From: Limnomonas spitsbergensis
Taxonomy: Eukaryota > Chlorophyta > Chlorophyceae > Chlamydomonadales
Assembly (NCBI GenBank): GCA_037349105.1
Contig: JAYJMM010000109.1
Location: forward strand, 2,927,001-2,991,000
Length of the DNA stretch: 64,000 bases
Direction of reading: 5' to 3'
Below, in pieces: positions 11,902-23,854 of the stretch; the stretch's first letter is position 1; each line of letters begins with the position of its first letter. Under the pieces are notes generated by a model that worked only from the letters and a program-made list of their open reading frames with translations, had not been told where the DNA came from and searched no databases. A program made the translations under genes and the position numbers.

Positions 11902-12856
11902 ATTTCTATTTATTGAAGGCTGTTAAATCATGCATGTCGCAAGTTGCAAGTTTCGAATGAATCCATTCGAAAAGACTGGTGTGGAGCGCAGGTGTGGAAT
12001 GACCTCGGCAGCGGCAGGTGAATAGGTGATCCAGGTGTCGACCTGTAAGTTTGAGCCTCTCCGATCTCCGTATGCAATCAGGGACCTGGGCAGGATTGAT
12101 GCCGTCATCGTCAGCGGGCGTAGAAGATAGGCTTAGAGGAGATTGGAGCATCTGTTGGGAGGATGGATACGAACTCCTGACATATGGACCGAATTTGGTT
12201 GTTTTCCTATGCTTCAGTCCTGATGGTCATTGAGCTTGCAAGCTGCCACAGCCATGATCCGCACCAGAGCCTGTCGCCCTGATTTTGTGAAAGTGAATTC
12301 TCCCACACCGATGTGGACATGACTTGACAGGTTAATTGTTCTCACCATGGGACAGCAGCAAAGCAGTGTTTTCCAGCAGATGCCTCAACCGCGTTTCGAA
12401 TCCTATGGCCAGTATACTAGGCTGCCCTCACCAGGCAGGTTCCAAAGACATGGACCATGTATTCGTTTGTTCATGGCATGGTTAACAGTTTCGTATTATC
12501 CTTTCATCAGTGCTGATCCTGGACCTTGGAAAAGTACCAGTCCGAAATGAAATGAAATAAGCCTGTGGGATGACTATCCCTGCATCTCTTACAACGACTC
12601 CTCGGCTCAGGCCCGGTAATACCCCAACTCGAATAATCGCTACGAGCCCGGACAGTGATCACTATGCGTAGCGATCCACCTCCTTCTTGTACCTGCACAT
12701 GACAAGGGCAGCAAGGCAGGCTCTTCAGGGCGGGTCCAGGCGAAAGAGAAAAAGGGTGGGCACACGACAAGGACATGAAACTACAAGGGCAACAAACCGC
12801 AGGTGGATGAACACCCTACACCAACAGCTTGCTGCCCAATGCCACCGCATTGCATC
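11902..12856. other. Intergenic region upstream of ORC5 and downstream of FtsHi
   Basis: About 0.95 kb between two minus-strand genes. It should contain the ORC5 promoter (next to 11902) and the FtsHi 3' untranslated region (below 12857). No repeats and no recognisable coding exons were seen. Confidence 0.45.
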
Positions 12857-15800
12857 TCACCAGTCCGGCAGGTTGCGCTTGACTGTATACGGCATGTTCC
12901 AATGCCAGCCATGAAGGAAGTCCCCGTTCTCGTCGCGAGGTGCGTCCTGTGGCGTGCCTGCAAACCAGGTCTTGCCCTTGACGCCCGACAGGGCAGCCGG
13001 GGCCGGCTCCTTTGCCGCTGCTGCTGCGGCCATGGCCTGCTTGTCTTCTGCCTCTATTGAGCTCATCTCCCTCGAAGGCTTGTGCGGGTACTTTATGGTG
13101 CCACCTGATCACATGGAAACCACAGCAACAAGGAGATGGGTCAGAAGCGATTCAAAAGGTGATCTGGAAAACGGTAGCCTGAAGGATTCAAATGTTGTGC
13201 ACGACTAAAGGCACCTTGCATTCCATCACATCCAAGCATTACATCATCATGAATTGGCTGCCGAGTAGCCTGCCTACCACTCTGCTCCCATCCAAAGCCT
13301 GTCGTGTATGGATCCGGGAAGTGGATGACCCCATTCGACTCTAGGATGTGCGCCACCTGCAATCCAGAGGAGCCAAGCTTAGTCAGCCAGAACCTTAATA
13401 GACACAAACAGCAAACGAGTCAGCACAGCCTGCTATGGTTCTTAAACAACAGCCACACCTCTTCCCAGAGAGAGAAAAATTCTGACAATCTGCAATTATC
13501 AATCATCATGCACATCGTATACCGTACATTAGCCACCGTTTCCTGCCCCTCCATAAATTACTTACCATCCAAGGATGCCTCTGGTGCCAGCGTCTCATGG
13601 GGATCTGACAGGCTCAAACCTCTGTCCCTGCCCTGCCGCTGGTCTGTTGCACTGATGCACTCCCTGTTCCTCTTCTAAACACCATGAGGTCTAACCCGCG
13701 TTCACAACAACCGCCTTTCCAGACCCTGCCCCCCCCCTCCCCCCCCTACCTCTTTGCCCTGCAGCACCCCTCTATCAATCAGCGCCTGGGTCAGCGCCTG
13801 CAGCGGCTTCCAGTTGATGGCCAGCCCGTAGTACGCCTTCGCCTCACCAGCCTCCAGGAGTTCCACCACCTCAGCCATGGCCACACGGGCCTGCAACGGA
13901 GGGGGACAGCAGCAGGGGGGACAGGTGCATCAGAGATCATACTAGGGATAAACGGCAAAATAAGTTAAATGGGGCAATTGTATCCTTGCAGTTCCAGCTG
14001 TGTTGCTTTTAGCCATAGCTATGGTTAGGTGAACTGATGCACAATCTTGAGACCGCAGGTAAGCTGAACAACCCTGGAGGAGGCAAGGCAAGGACGCTGG
14101 CTGCAATCCCCGCCTGAGATTCCATCTCCAGTCATAGTCTGTCATGCTGCACGAGGAAACGCAAACTTCCAGGCTCACGATTGACCACATTATCCAGCTC
14201 TATGGAATGCTGCGCAAACAGCAAGCAAATACGAAGGGCACATATCCCAGCTCCCCACCCTCCAGCACCTGCTCTGTCGACATGTCAGAGGCGTGATAGA
14301 AGTACTCCTCGTTGGGCGCTGCAGAGTCCGCCGTGCGCATCTGCATGCCTGCGTCTTGGGCCGTGCTTGTGGTGTGCATGAGGTCCACCGGGCCCATGCG
14401 CCGGCCCATGCCCATGCTCAGGATCATCTCACGAGCAATTATGTTGGCGTGGAAAACATCGGCAGCTCCCATAGCTACAGAGGGGGCGAGGTGGATTTTG
14501 AGGGTCAGGGAAGGGTTCCAAGCTCAGCAATGGGCGCGCAAGTCCATGAGCAGACTGAGAAAAAAATAATGAAACCCGGAGCACCCTGAGTTGTGGCAGG
14601 GGGAGAGCAAGTGAGCATTAGTAATGCAGTCATCACAACACAACACCTGCACTTGCACAGGGTCACAGATTGCAGCACTTCACTCACTCCGCACCGGTAC
14701 CTTCCATTCCCCTTCCCCCCACCCCTGGTCACAGATTCATCCCCTTACTACCTCCCCCCCTGCACCTGTGACCTCGCTCCCTCCCACGCCCAGACTCTCG
14801 ACTCATTACCCCAAAGGTTGACCGCAATGTGTTCATCCCCCATCTTTCCTCCCTCCCCCTGCACCTGTGACCTCGCTCTCTCCCATGACCAGCTTCTCAG
14901 CACACTGCCCTGACAGGTTGACCACAATGTGTGCCTCCATGTCTGCCCGCGTGACCACAGAGTCCACCGTCTTGTCCTCGTCCTCTACAAAAAGCGTGTA
15001 GCCCGTGATGACATCGAAGGGGCACACCGACACCTAGGAGGGCAGGGGATGAGGGACATCACAGGAGAGGGGGGAGGCTGTGAGGAGCAAGTTCAGGAAC
15101 CATTGAAGGTAAGAATAGTACAGGGAAGGGGGGGGGGGCAGGTTGTGAGGGGCACTGAAAAACTTTCAAGGGTCAAGGCAGGAGCAGGGCAGGCAGATCT
15201 AAGCCAGGGGTCCATGAAGCACGCAATGGACCCACGTCTCCCTAGAGAAGGGGGGCGGTGAACAAACTAACAATGAAAGGCCAACTCTGAACCTTGGCAA
15301 CGATCGCATGCCCTGCCTTCTAAGACCCGCATCCCTCCGTCCGCACCAGCAGCGGCCCCTGCACCACCCACCCTGGCTATTTCCTCAAACTCCGGAGTGA
15401 TGAAGGCCATGAGCGCCTTGCCCGCCTCGTACACCGCAATGGCCTTCCGGAGCGATGCAGGGATGGGGTCCGGGACTCCAGAGTCCTGCCCCGGCTTGGG
15501 TGTCCCGGTCAGTTCACTGTATGCCTCCACCGCCTTGTTCTCCATGGCGGCATACAGATCCTCCTCCTCAATGCGCTCCCGGCCCTGTGGCGGTGGGAGG
15601 GGGGCAAGGTGAAGCAGCTGGGAAGGGGTCGGAGCTTCGTGTAGCGGCTGGGAAGGGGCAAGGCTTCTAGTAGAGGTTGGAAAGTGGGCGGGGATTGGGC
15701 AGGGCCTCATGTGGAGGCTGGTAAGGGGTGGGGCGTATACTCGTACAGTAGAGGTTGGGGATGGGTTTCTTTTGAGGTTGGGAAGGGGGCTTGAAAGATT

Positions 15801-18800
15801 TCGAGGCTGGGCGTGCGTTTTTTGCACATTTCGGAGGGTGAGCACGAGTCAATCTTATCACAGCGCATTGGAGGTAGAAACTAGCGGCAAGTGAGGGCAG
15901 GCCAGGGTAGCCAATCTGGAGATCACAAACACCTGCCATGCAATCAATGATCTGGCCATCCTCCTGGTACTGACGTTCGTATTACGTATGCAGCGCGCCT
16001 CCCCAAACCAAGGGAACATACCCGCACTCCTCCCCATTCACACACTAGCAGGGGCACGCTCGGGACCTGTTTCAACGCACCTGGCGTGCTGCCATACGTG
16101 CCGCTCGCTGCATCAGTCCCATGCAGTCGGCACCTGTGAAGCCGGCCATGGAGCGCGACACCTCGTACCAGTTGATGGTCGGGTCAACAGCCTTGTCACG
16201 GGCATGGACCTGGGGAGGACAGGGGCAGTGGCTGGACAGGAGGCTTTGGGCGGAGGGAGCCCGGCAGGGAGACAAGAGCAGGCTCAAGCAGGCCAGGTGC
16301 TGCTTGTCCGCGACAAGAAGTCCCAACCTTGCGCAGTCATATAAGCGACCGGACGCGGGACAGTAAAATCCTGACCGCCAACACTACAATGCATGCCCTT
16401 TGTCACAAGCGTACAAAACGCCACACGACTGGCTCCCACCAGTGTGCCACTTTCCACCACTTTCCAATATTCGTAGCAAGACCCCCCCCCCGCTTCCGCC
16501 CAATTCCCCCACCTCTCCACACAGACTCCGCCCCCCTACCCTTTTGACCCCCTCCTGGCCCCACCTGCAAAATGTTTGACCCCCCCCTCTGACACCCCTC
16601 CCGCCCCATTCCCCCCTCCACACACTCCTACTCCTGCCCCCCACCCCCTTCACAACCTCCTGGCCCCACCTGCAAAATCTTAGACCTTCCTGTCGCGTCT
16701 GGCAGCGGCATGTAGATGATGCGGTCAAAACGTCCAGGCCGGATGAGGGCCGAGTCGATTGCACCCGGGCGGTTGGTGGCGCCCAGGATGACCACGCCAT
16801 TGTTATCCTCAAAGCCATCCATTTGAACCTGTTGTTACGCAAGGGCAAGGGCAGAGCAAGAGAGGTAAAACAGATAGGAACACAACACCGCAACGACCAT
16901 GGCTCATGCTATTTACGGAGAATGCATAAATGCGCTTTACATCATGCCTGTTGATCAGTTCAACCGCATCCAATTACATCTGCAGCAACATGTGTGAGAC
17001 TGTGCACTCCACTGCCTACCCTGTAAGGAGTGGAAGCAGCTGCAGTCCAACTCCTCCCTCACTCATTCCCCTCACCAGCAGCAGAAGCTGCCTCATTTAC
17101 CACAAGCAGTAGCCTCCCCACTCATCCCTCCTTGCCCAGAAGTAGTAGCAGCCCCACTTACCAGCAGCTCGTTAATGATGGACGCCGACTCGTCTCCGCT
17201 TGCCTGGGCCCCTCGGGCAGCACCTAGGGCGTCAAACTCGTCCACAAACAGGATGGCGGGGGCGTTGTTGCGCAGCTTCTCAAACGTTTCGCGGATCCGC
17301 CGGGCGCCCACCCCAGTGTACACCTGCACACACAGCGGGTGCGGGAAAAGATAAAGAGGCAGCGCATGAGCAAGCAGATGGGGCAGACACCTCCACGATC
17401 TAGTCGAGGTACAACCAAGGCATGAGGCTGCTCTCTGGTGTTCCCTAGGGAAAATAGCGTGCCATCAACATGTTGTACTCCTGGGAAACAGAGCGGGTGG
17501 CAAGCCGGACAAACAACCAACCCACGTCAAAGAAGTCCGTCCCTGAGCACGTGAACATGCGCACGCCACTCTCTGCCGCAATGGATTTGGCCAACAGTGT
17601 CTTTCCCGTGCCGGGTGAGCCCGCCAGCAGCACGCCGCCGATGCGCGCCACGCCCCTCTGTCTCAGCAGCGCAGGGTTCTTGAGGTAGTCAATGACCTCC
17701 ACAATCTCCTTCTTGACGTCGTCAATTCCGTTGATGTCCTCCCAGGCAATGAAGTCAGGCGCGTCCTGGTCGATGCGGACCTGGGCGCAAATAGAGCAGC
17801 GGGAGGGACAGCCAGGAGGAGCTCGGTGCGAGTGGGAGGAGGCAGGCGGAAACAGAGCAGCGTGATGGACAGCCAGGAGAAGCTAGGTGCGCGTGGGAGG
17901 AGGAGGAGAGGCGGGCGGAAACGGTGCACCGTGATGGACAGCCAGCAGGAGCAAGGTGCGCGTGGGAGGAGGCAGGTGGAAACCTTTCAGCGTTGGAGAC
18001 AGCCAGAAGGAGATAAGCACGTACAGGGGAGGAGCCTTGTCCCCTCGTCAGGTCGACCAAATGCAATTTATGTTGGACGTGCAGGTGGGATGGACAGACT
18101 GGTACAGGCCTCAGGACAGACACAGGGAGCTCATGGGCTCAACGGCAGCATGGATTCCGCAACAGCAGTGACAGCAGCAGTGTGACAGCAACAGAAGGAG
18201 AAATGGAAGAATGACGGCTGTTTATCCACTGATGGTGTATATGTGCCCTGCTTGTTCAATGCTCTTGCTTTTGAGCGTCACTGCTTGCTCACGCCCTGCA
18301 TGGCGCCCCGGGTTCAACACGCACCTCGCGCGCCGGTGACCTGAAGTTGAGCTTGGACGTCACATACAGGAGCTCCCTCCGGTACCTGAGGAACTCCTTC
18401 CGCTTGAAGGCGTTGGGCATCGGATCCAGCACCCAGGTGTGCAGCAGCCAGAACAGGGCGGAGATGAACATAAAGGGGAATGTATAGCGCACAATCTGTA
18501 AAGGGTGAGGACCAGCAGAAAGTGTTCTGCAGGGTATGTAGTGGACACAAGTCGAGGCAAGGGGTGCAATCTGCGTGGAGGTAGAGCCCAGAGGACATGC
18601 AGCAGTCGAGACCATGGGTGCAATCTGCAGATAGGAGCCAGCAGAAGGTAACAAGAGAAAATCCAGCAGACGAGACAATAGGTTGTAGCTCAGTGACGAG
18701 GGTGCATGGGATGTTTCTCGCCCAGATGAGCTCCCGCTCCCCCTAGGCTCATGCGCTTGTGTCCACATCCGCCCATCTCTTCACCTGGATGATGAATGCG

Positions 18801-21080
18801 TGGTGCAGTCGGTCACCCTCGGTTGCGCCAGTGTCAATACCGACGCCGTTTTGAGACAGGTGGTCCAGCAGCATGGGATCCGGGGGAACGGTGACCTTGA
18901 TGGTGCGCTCGCCCCCGGGCGCTGATGAGCTCAGCAAAGCCAGCATCGAGCGCTTCTCTGGGCCGTAGAAGTGCACCTTCTCCACGCGGCCCTCGCCCAC
19001 GAGCGCCCAGAATTGCGTGTAGGACAGCTCCTGCGGGCAGATACATGGCGTGAGGGCAGGCAGCGGACATGGGATGAAAGGGGAGCAAGCTAGGAGATCG
19101 GGCTGGTCTGCGGCAGGCACTCATCACCGCCAGCCCTTGCCTTTGTAGCAGCAGTAGCAGCAGCCACATCCCCAGCTCGGACACCTTCACTCCCGCCTCT
19201 GAAAAGCTGCCCATGGGTTTCAAGAACCCACCGAGAGCGTCTGCTTCACCCTCCAGGCTGTGCTCAGGCTACCGGGCTCTCCGAGCATCGTAACATACTC
19301 CTCAGCGACCTGGGAGGGGTCGTCAGGGCAGATCAGGAAATCAAGTTCAGGGCTAAATCAATGCACCCCTCATCAACCAGCAAGGATTTAGCAATCACAT
19401 ATGAAATTAACGTGGTCCACCATCTCCATGTCAGCACAGAGATGCCCCAACGCAGTGCCCGAGGTGCACCAAGTCCAGAGGGAGGGAGGTGCGCATCCGG
19501 CACCATGAGCACCTGCACAACATCAGCGCCAGTATATCTGCACCCACATGCGTGCGTCCATAGCGCAAGCCGAGAGCACACTGTGAGCGCCCCTCCGCTG
19601 TGCGCTGCTGCATGTCGCCTGCTGTGAAATCGCTGCTGCCCCAGAGCATGGCCCGGGAGCGCCGCTGAACACAGCGCGGCCACCCAGAACAGCACTGCCC
19701 AGGTATGCCAACACGGCCATTAAGCGCACTTAAGAGCAGCACAAATGGCGAACCCCAACACACCTCGTTTAAGCGCTGCTCTCACCTCTGTCGTGAATGC
19801 ATCAGGTGCCACGTCCTCCGACTTGAGTGTGTCCTTGATACCCTTTTCGTCGTCATCATCGGCAAACAAGGCCTCGGCAAGCTTCTCCTCAAAGTCGGCA
19901 TTACCACCCTTCTTGTCCAAGCCATCCTCCAGGTCCTGTCCATGCATACAAAGCAGGGAGGTCGAATCCAGCGCTGCTGCATGGAGACGTGCAAGAGTGT
20001 GACAGTTCTCCCAGAGAGAACAGGCGTTGCATCCTCCTTGCACAAGGCGCTTACCTAGCGTGCCATGAATTTGTCTATAGAGGCATACATGTCACATGCA
20101 TTGGGCCGAATGTGGACCAGCCTCCGCATGCCAGCCCACACCCCAACAGTGTGCGCGTACCGTGCTGCTGCAATCGGTCACCCATCCTGCCACAACTCCT
20201 ACCTGCTGGATCGACTGCTCAATCATGAACTGCTTGATGCCCAGGTCAAAGTCCTCATTGTCATACTGGTCGTACAGCACCTCAAGCTGCTCGGCAATAT
20301 CGCGCTTGGCATGGCGGACCGGTACATCCGCGGGGTCTGTCACCATGGAGCGCAGCAACTCGTCGTAGCCTATTGCAATGCCGCGCACGGGCGGTACCGG
20401 CGGTCGCTGCTTAGTCCCCCTGTGAGCACACATGCATGCATGTCGGTGGCAGGGAGGGTCCTACGCGAGGCACGACTAAGCCTTCCCCATGCTGATGATG
20501 GCAACTGTGAGCCTTTGCATCATTCAGAGTGCGAGCCTGGGCATTCAGGGCGGTTCTTCAACCTTCGGATTGTGCCTCACCCTGGAGCTGCATGCCCTAC
20601 GCCAGCTGTGCCCTCCCTATTGGGCCGGCCAGAGGTGGATGCCTCAGCTGGATCGCCCACTTGTGCAGCTTGTCTGTCAGCTACAACAGCTGCAGCATGA
20701 GGTCCATCCCCTCGTGCAGCGCAGGCCGGCCTTACTGACCCCATCAGCCCGGCAAGGGTGACGATGGCGACAGCTCCAACCAAGCGGACTGAACTCATCA
20801 TGATTCGATCAAGCGCTGAGCCGCAGTGCTGGAAAATCGAGGCACCATTGCCTGTCTGTAAAGTGTCCAGATTTGAAGCGATCCGATGACCGCCTGGCAG
20901 TGCTGATGCTTGATGACGCATGCCATTCTGCCTTCGGATCGGCTTGAAAGAACAATCTCTAGGCTGGATAAGAATCGAATCAATTTTGCGATAATATCTC
21001 CCGATCACCAAGCGTGTAGGAGACTGCAGGATTGGACGCGGTGCCAGCCGCCCCAATCGACTTGGAACTGCTTGCTGCAT
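12857..21080 (-). CDS. Plastid FtsH-like AAA+ protein, protease-dead (FtsHi), 17 exons
   Basis: FtsHi proteins are FtsH homologues of the plastid envelope that keep the ATPase but lose the zinc protease site. Exons: 20581-21080, 20203-20419, 19786-19935, 19232-19309, 18785-19030, 18325-18495, 17526-17780, 17162-17323, 16670-16828, 16081-16209, 15372-15584, 14865-15033, 14259-14474, 14189-14199, 13750-13890, 13278-13356, 12857-13104. Phases are consistent, giving 1,047 residues. Basic, Ser/Ala-rich N-terminus (likely transit peptide) followed by a hydrophobic stretch ending in PACAA; membrane segment ~402-420; Walker A GSPGTGKT (~508-515); Walker [11 protein letters not shown]; second region of homology [20 protein letters not shown]. 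The HEXXH site reads YEAGK (741-745): both zinc histidines are replaced, the glutamate kept. Which FtsHi subtype it is cannot be told. The 11-nt exon is the weakest part of the model. Confidence 0.88.
16470..16680. repeat. Duplicated splice-donor segment in FtsHi intron
   Basis: The donor-side sequence of exon 16670-16828 (plus strand CCTGGCCCCACCTGCAAAAT) occurs again about 110 bp away near 16556, flanked by C-rich DNA. The result is a second copy of the exon end and its GT donor inside the intron. Confidence 0.6.
17787..18025. repeat. Four-copy 60-70 bp tandem repeat in FtsHi intron
   Basis: Units share GACAGCCAGGAG, then AGGTGCGCGTGGGAGGAGG and GGCGGAAAC. The last unit is diverged. The array lies in the intron between exons 18325-18495 and 17526-17780, next to the acceptor of the Walker A exon. 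Confidence 0.7.
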
Positions 21081-21270
21081 GAGTGGTACAAGGTTTGCCC
21101 TTCTCTCAGCCTGGATGACGCAGCTTTACTAGAACACTTTTTGAGTTCAGGAATTTCGTCGATAGGCGTAGCTGAAATTCGTAGCGGACAAAGTAGCTGA
21201 TGGGCGATGGTTGTCACGGGTGCATGTTCAGATAAAGCTTGCATGGCTTATTTATCAGTGGCCAAATTAT
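21081..21270. promoter_or_regulatory. Shared divergent promoter region, FtsHi / SprT-like gene
   Basis: The inferred start codons of FtsHi (minus, 21080) and the SprT-like gene (plus, 21271) are only about 190 bp apart. Both promoters and leaders must therefore share or overlap this interval, unless either gene has an unseen upstream exon. No clear core promoter motif was recognised. Confidence 0.35.
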
Positions 21271-22834
21271 ATGTGGCTCTTGCTGGTTGCAGCATGTATC
21301 ATCTCGGCGGCAGCTGTATGTTTAGAACGGAAGTTTTTCGATAGGTTGGACGGCTCAGTAGCGGATGAGCAGAGGAAGAAGAAGGTGAAATTCGACAAGG
21401 TATGATGATGGATGAATTACCAACAGATGGAAAGCATGAGGAATAATGCAAAATACCTGCTCCCCGACAAGAGGAGCTCTCCTTATCAGTGCAGACTGCC
21501 TCAGTGCTTCAAACATGTCCTAACATTCATGCTTCTGATTGGCACAGAGCATGACTGAGAGTGAATATATCAAACTCATTCCCGATGATGAACTCAAACT
21601 GGTGCGGAGGCTGCTGCGGAGAGCCCATGCTGGCTGGGGCGAGGGCTCAGCCCACTTAGATATTGATAAAGCCTGGCATCAAGTGCTGCACATGGCCAGG
21701 CTACCGGAGGGGGGATCCTGGACCAATGCCTTTGAGTGCTCAGACCTCGAGGAATCCCGCCTCCGGAAGCTGTCGAAAGCCTTGGACGAAACCTTCTTGG
21801 GCGGCCTTCTTCGCAAAGAGCTCCGTAGGCTGGGAGTTGACAGGAACGGCTGCTTAGGCTTCTCAGTCGACGATGACAGTGGTGACAATGCAGACGACTG
21901 GTACGAGATCAGAGGCATGTGATTTCATGATAGGCTGCTACTAAGTGCAGCTAACAGTCGATGACAACCTGTGGTTCACCGGGGGAAATGGTCCAATGGC
22001 ACCATACTGTTGCATCCATACCCAAAGGTTGAGGGATCGGACCTGCTAAATGATCCTCTCTCTCCCCCCGCCTAGAATGCCGGGTTCCATGCTCCTGCTG
22101 CCCCCTCACATAGGAGGGTGGCATGGCTGCACCATGGTGGCATGGTCCTGGCTGTGCATGGTAGGTGGAATTGAGTCTTGTCATTATCTACCAGCCCCAC
22201 GCGGCCGAGCATTCAGCAGGGTCGAGCAGGTATGCACCGACCTTAACCTGTGGTCCACCTGCCCCCGCCCTCTACTTTTTCCTTCATCTCCCAATCGGAC
22301 TGTTGGGTGCCTAAGCGGCGGTGCCTTTCGATCAGGGCCAAGAGGTGTAACGTCACGGTGTCCTGCGGCCCACCATCTGCTGCAGGATATCCTATTTTGA
22401 TGAGGCTAATGTAGTGCATCTGCTAAGGAGCAAGTGGAGTCAAGACATCAGTGACGAACGTCCCATGAGCTGCGAGGGAGTCTTGTGCTCCACGCGTCTG
22501 GAGCTGCTCGCCCACACATTGGCGCACGAGATGGTCAGTGCTGGTCTGCTGGGGCTGGGAGCATTGTTGTGTTGTTGAGGTCGTATTATGGTAAAATTGA
22601 CCGTACAATTCTGCTGTGTCTCCGGCATTATCTGTGGATCCCCATGCCAAGCCTCCTCCTCTCTTGCTTGACTTGATTCAGGTGCACGCAATTGTTTTTA
22701 ACTTCCTGCCAGAGATTGATGAGAGCTCCGAAGCCTACTTGCCAGATGAAAGGCACGGACCGATTTTTAAGCTTTTAAACAAGCGGCTCTTTGGCCACTC
22801 AAGTGACTCATACAAACGAATTTTTAATTCATAA
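21271..22834 (+). CDS. SprT-like zinc metalloprotease-domain protein
   Basis: Exons 21271-21399, 21548-21918, 22386-22533 and 22682-22834 join in phase to 266 residues. The N-terminus has a hydrophobic stretch (MWLLLVAACIISAAAVC), a possible signal anchor, then a basic segment. The SprT-like signs are a run LDETFLGGLLRKEL (matching the early SprT helix), CEGVLCSTRLELLAHTLAHE leading into the zinc site HEMVH (214-218, split by an intron), and DERHGPIFK with the likely third histidine ligand (~241). SprT/Spartan-type proteins are zinc proteases, several acting on DNA-protein crosslinks, but a membrane anchor would be unusual for that role. The donor of exon 2 (AT|GTGATT) is not strong; without splicing there the frame stops at 21922. 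The first ATG is a guess. Confidence 0.6.
22295..22366 (+). repeat. Dispersed repeat family C, copy 1
   Basis: Contains GACTGTTGGGTGCC and, about 25 bases on, GGGCCAAGAGGTGTAA. The same two blocks in the same order and spacing occur near 30843-30905 (GACTGTTGGGCGCT, then GGGCCCAGAGGTTTTAA). This copy lies in intron 2 of the SprT-like gene. It may be a tail of a transposable element. Confidence 0.45.
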
Positions 22835-23854
22835 ATTGCCGTTGCCTGTTCTGTACTAGGCTAGATTATTCATGGCAGGTGGGTGCCTGGGTGGCATCTA
22901 GGAACCTGTAAATTGCCCATGCGTCATGTGGGGCTAGGGTTTATCCTCGTGTTCACAGGGGCAACCACGACTGATCTTTGACAGGGAGCATTTGAACACT
23001 GTACATCAGCGATTCGGTTTTCCGACGGGGGCTGAGAGTCGTATTTCACGGGTGTGCATCGGGGCACCTCGTCTAGTCCTAGAATATCATTATTTCTCAA
23101 TTTTGAAGGGTTCCTGGCACATACCGGTACACTAGATTCTCTACACTCCAGCTTCACGTTAGCTTTGGGAATATATTGCCCGGCAAATGCCCAAACTGCC
23201 AAGTAAAAAACACCTATTTCTGGCACCAGTGCACGATTGTCAAAGTGTGGGGCCTTGGCAGCGTCAGACTATTCACAATTTTTGAAGACATCGGTAAATC
23301 CAGATTGCCACAAAACAATCAAGCTTTTGTCAAGTTAATATTAATATTTCAGACTTTGAAAGTTCAATGGGTGAAAAGAGGAGAGTGTACGGTGCGCTAG
23401 AACTAACAAAGAAATACCAAGCATGGATGAATCACATCAGGATCACATGCATGTCCTTTTGTCCAATACCAACATGAACGTGCTCCATTTCAAGCTGCAG
23501 CAGAGGTCACAGGCAATCCCTGGCTATATTAAATACAGAGATATCAATAACGTTATGATGTTGCTGTCAAAAAGAACGAAGTGCATGTCCCAGATGACAT
23601 TAATAAAATGAAAGAGTCTGCGCTACGCTCCATGACTAAACTCATGATTTCTGAACATGCATACTTGTGAGGGACATATATGATCGTCTGCAATAAGCCA
23701 TTCATCGCAGAACACTCAGTAATCCAAACGGCTAACAAAGGAATACTAGCTGAAGGTAACGAGCAGACCACCCTGAAACACACCAAATAATCATTAACCT
23801 GCTGGAAAACAAGCAATACAACAATCAGGTCATCTTCTGAGCTTCCTTTCCTGC
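22835..23854. other. Convergent intergenic region
   Basis: About 1 kb between the 3' ends of the SprT-like gene (plus) and the glycosyltransferase gene (minus). It is AT-richer than the flanking exons. Apart from a TACCGGTA palindrome at 23122-23129, no feature was recognised. Confidence 0.45.

Noticed and set aside
15372..15584. Active FtsH metalloprotease
   Set aside because: The HEXXH motif reads YEAGK, so zinc cannot be bound in the usual way.
20736..20740. GTAAGG donor ending FtsHi exon 1 early
   Set aside because: Using it breaks the phase with the next exon; reading through to the donor at 20580 keeps the frame.
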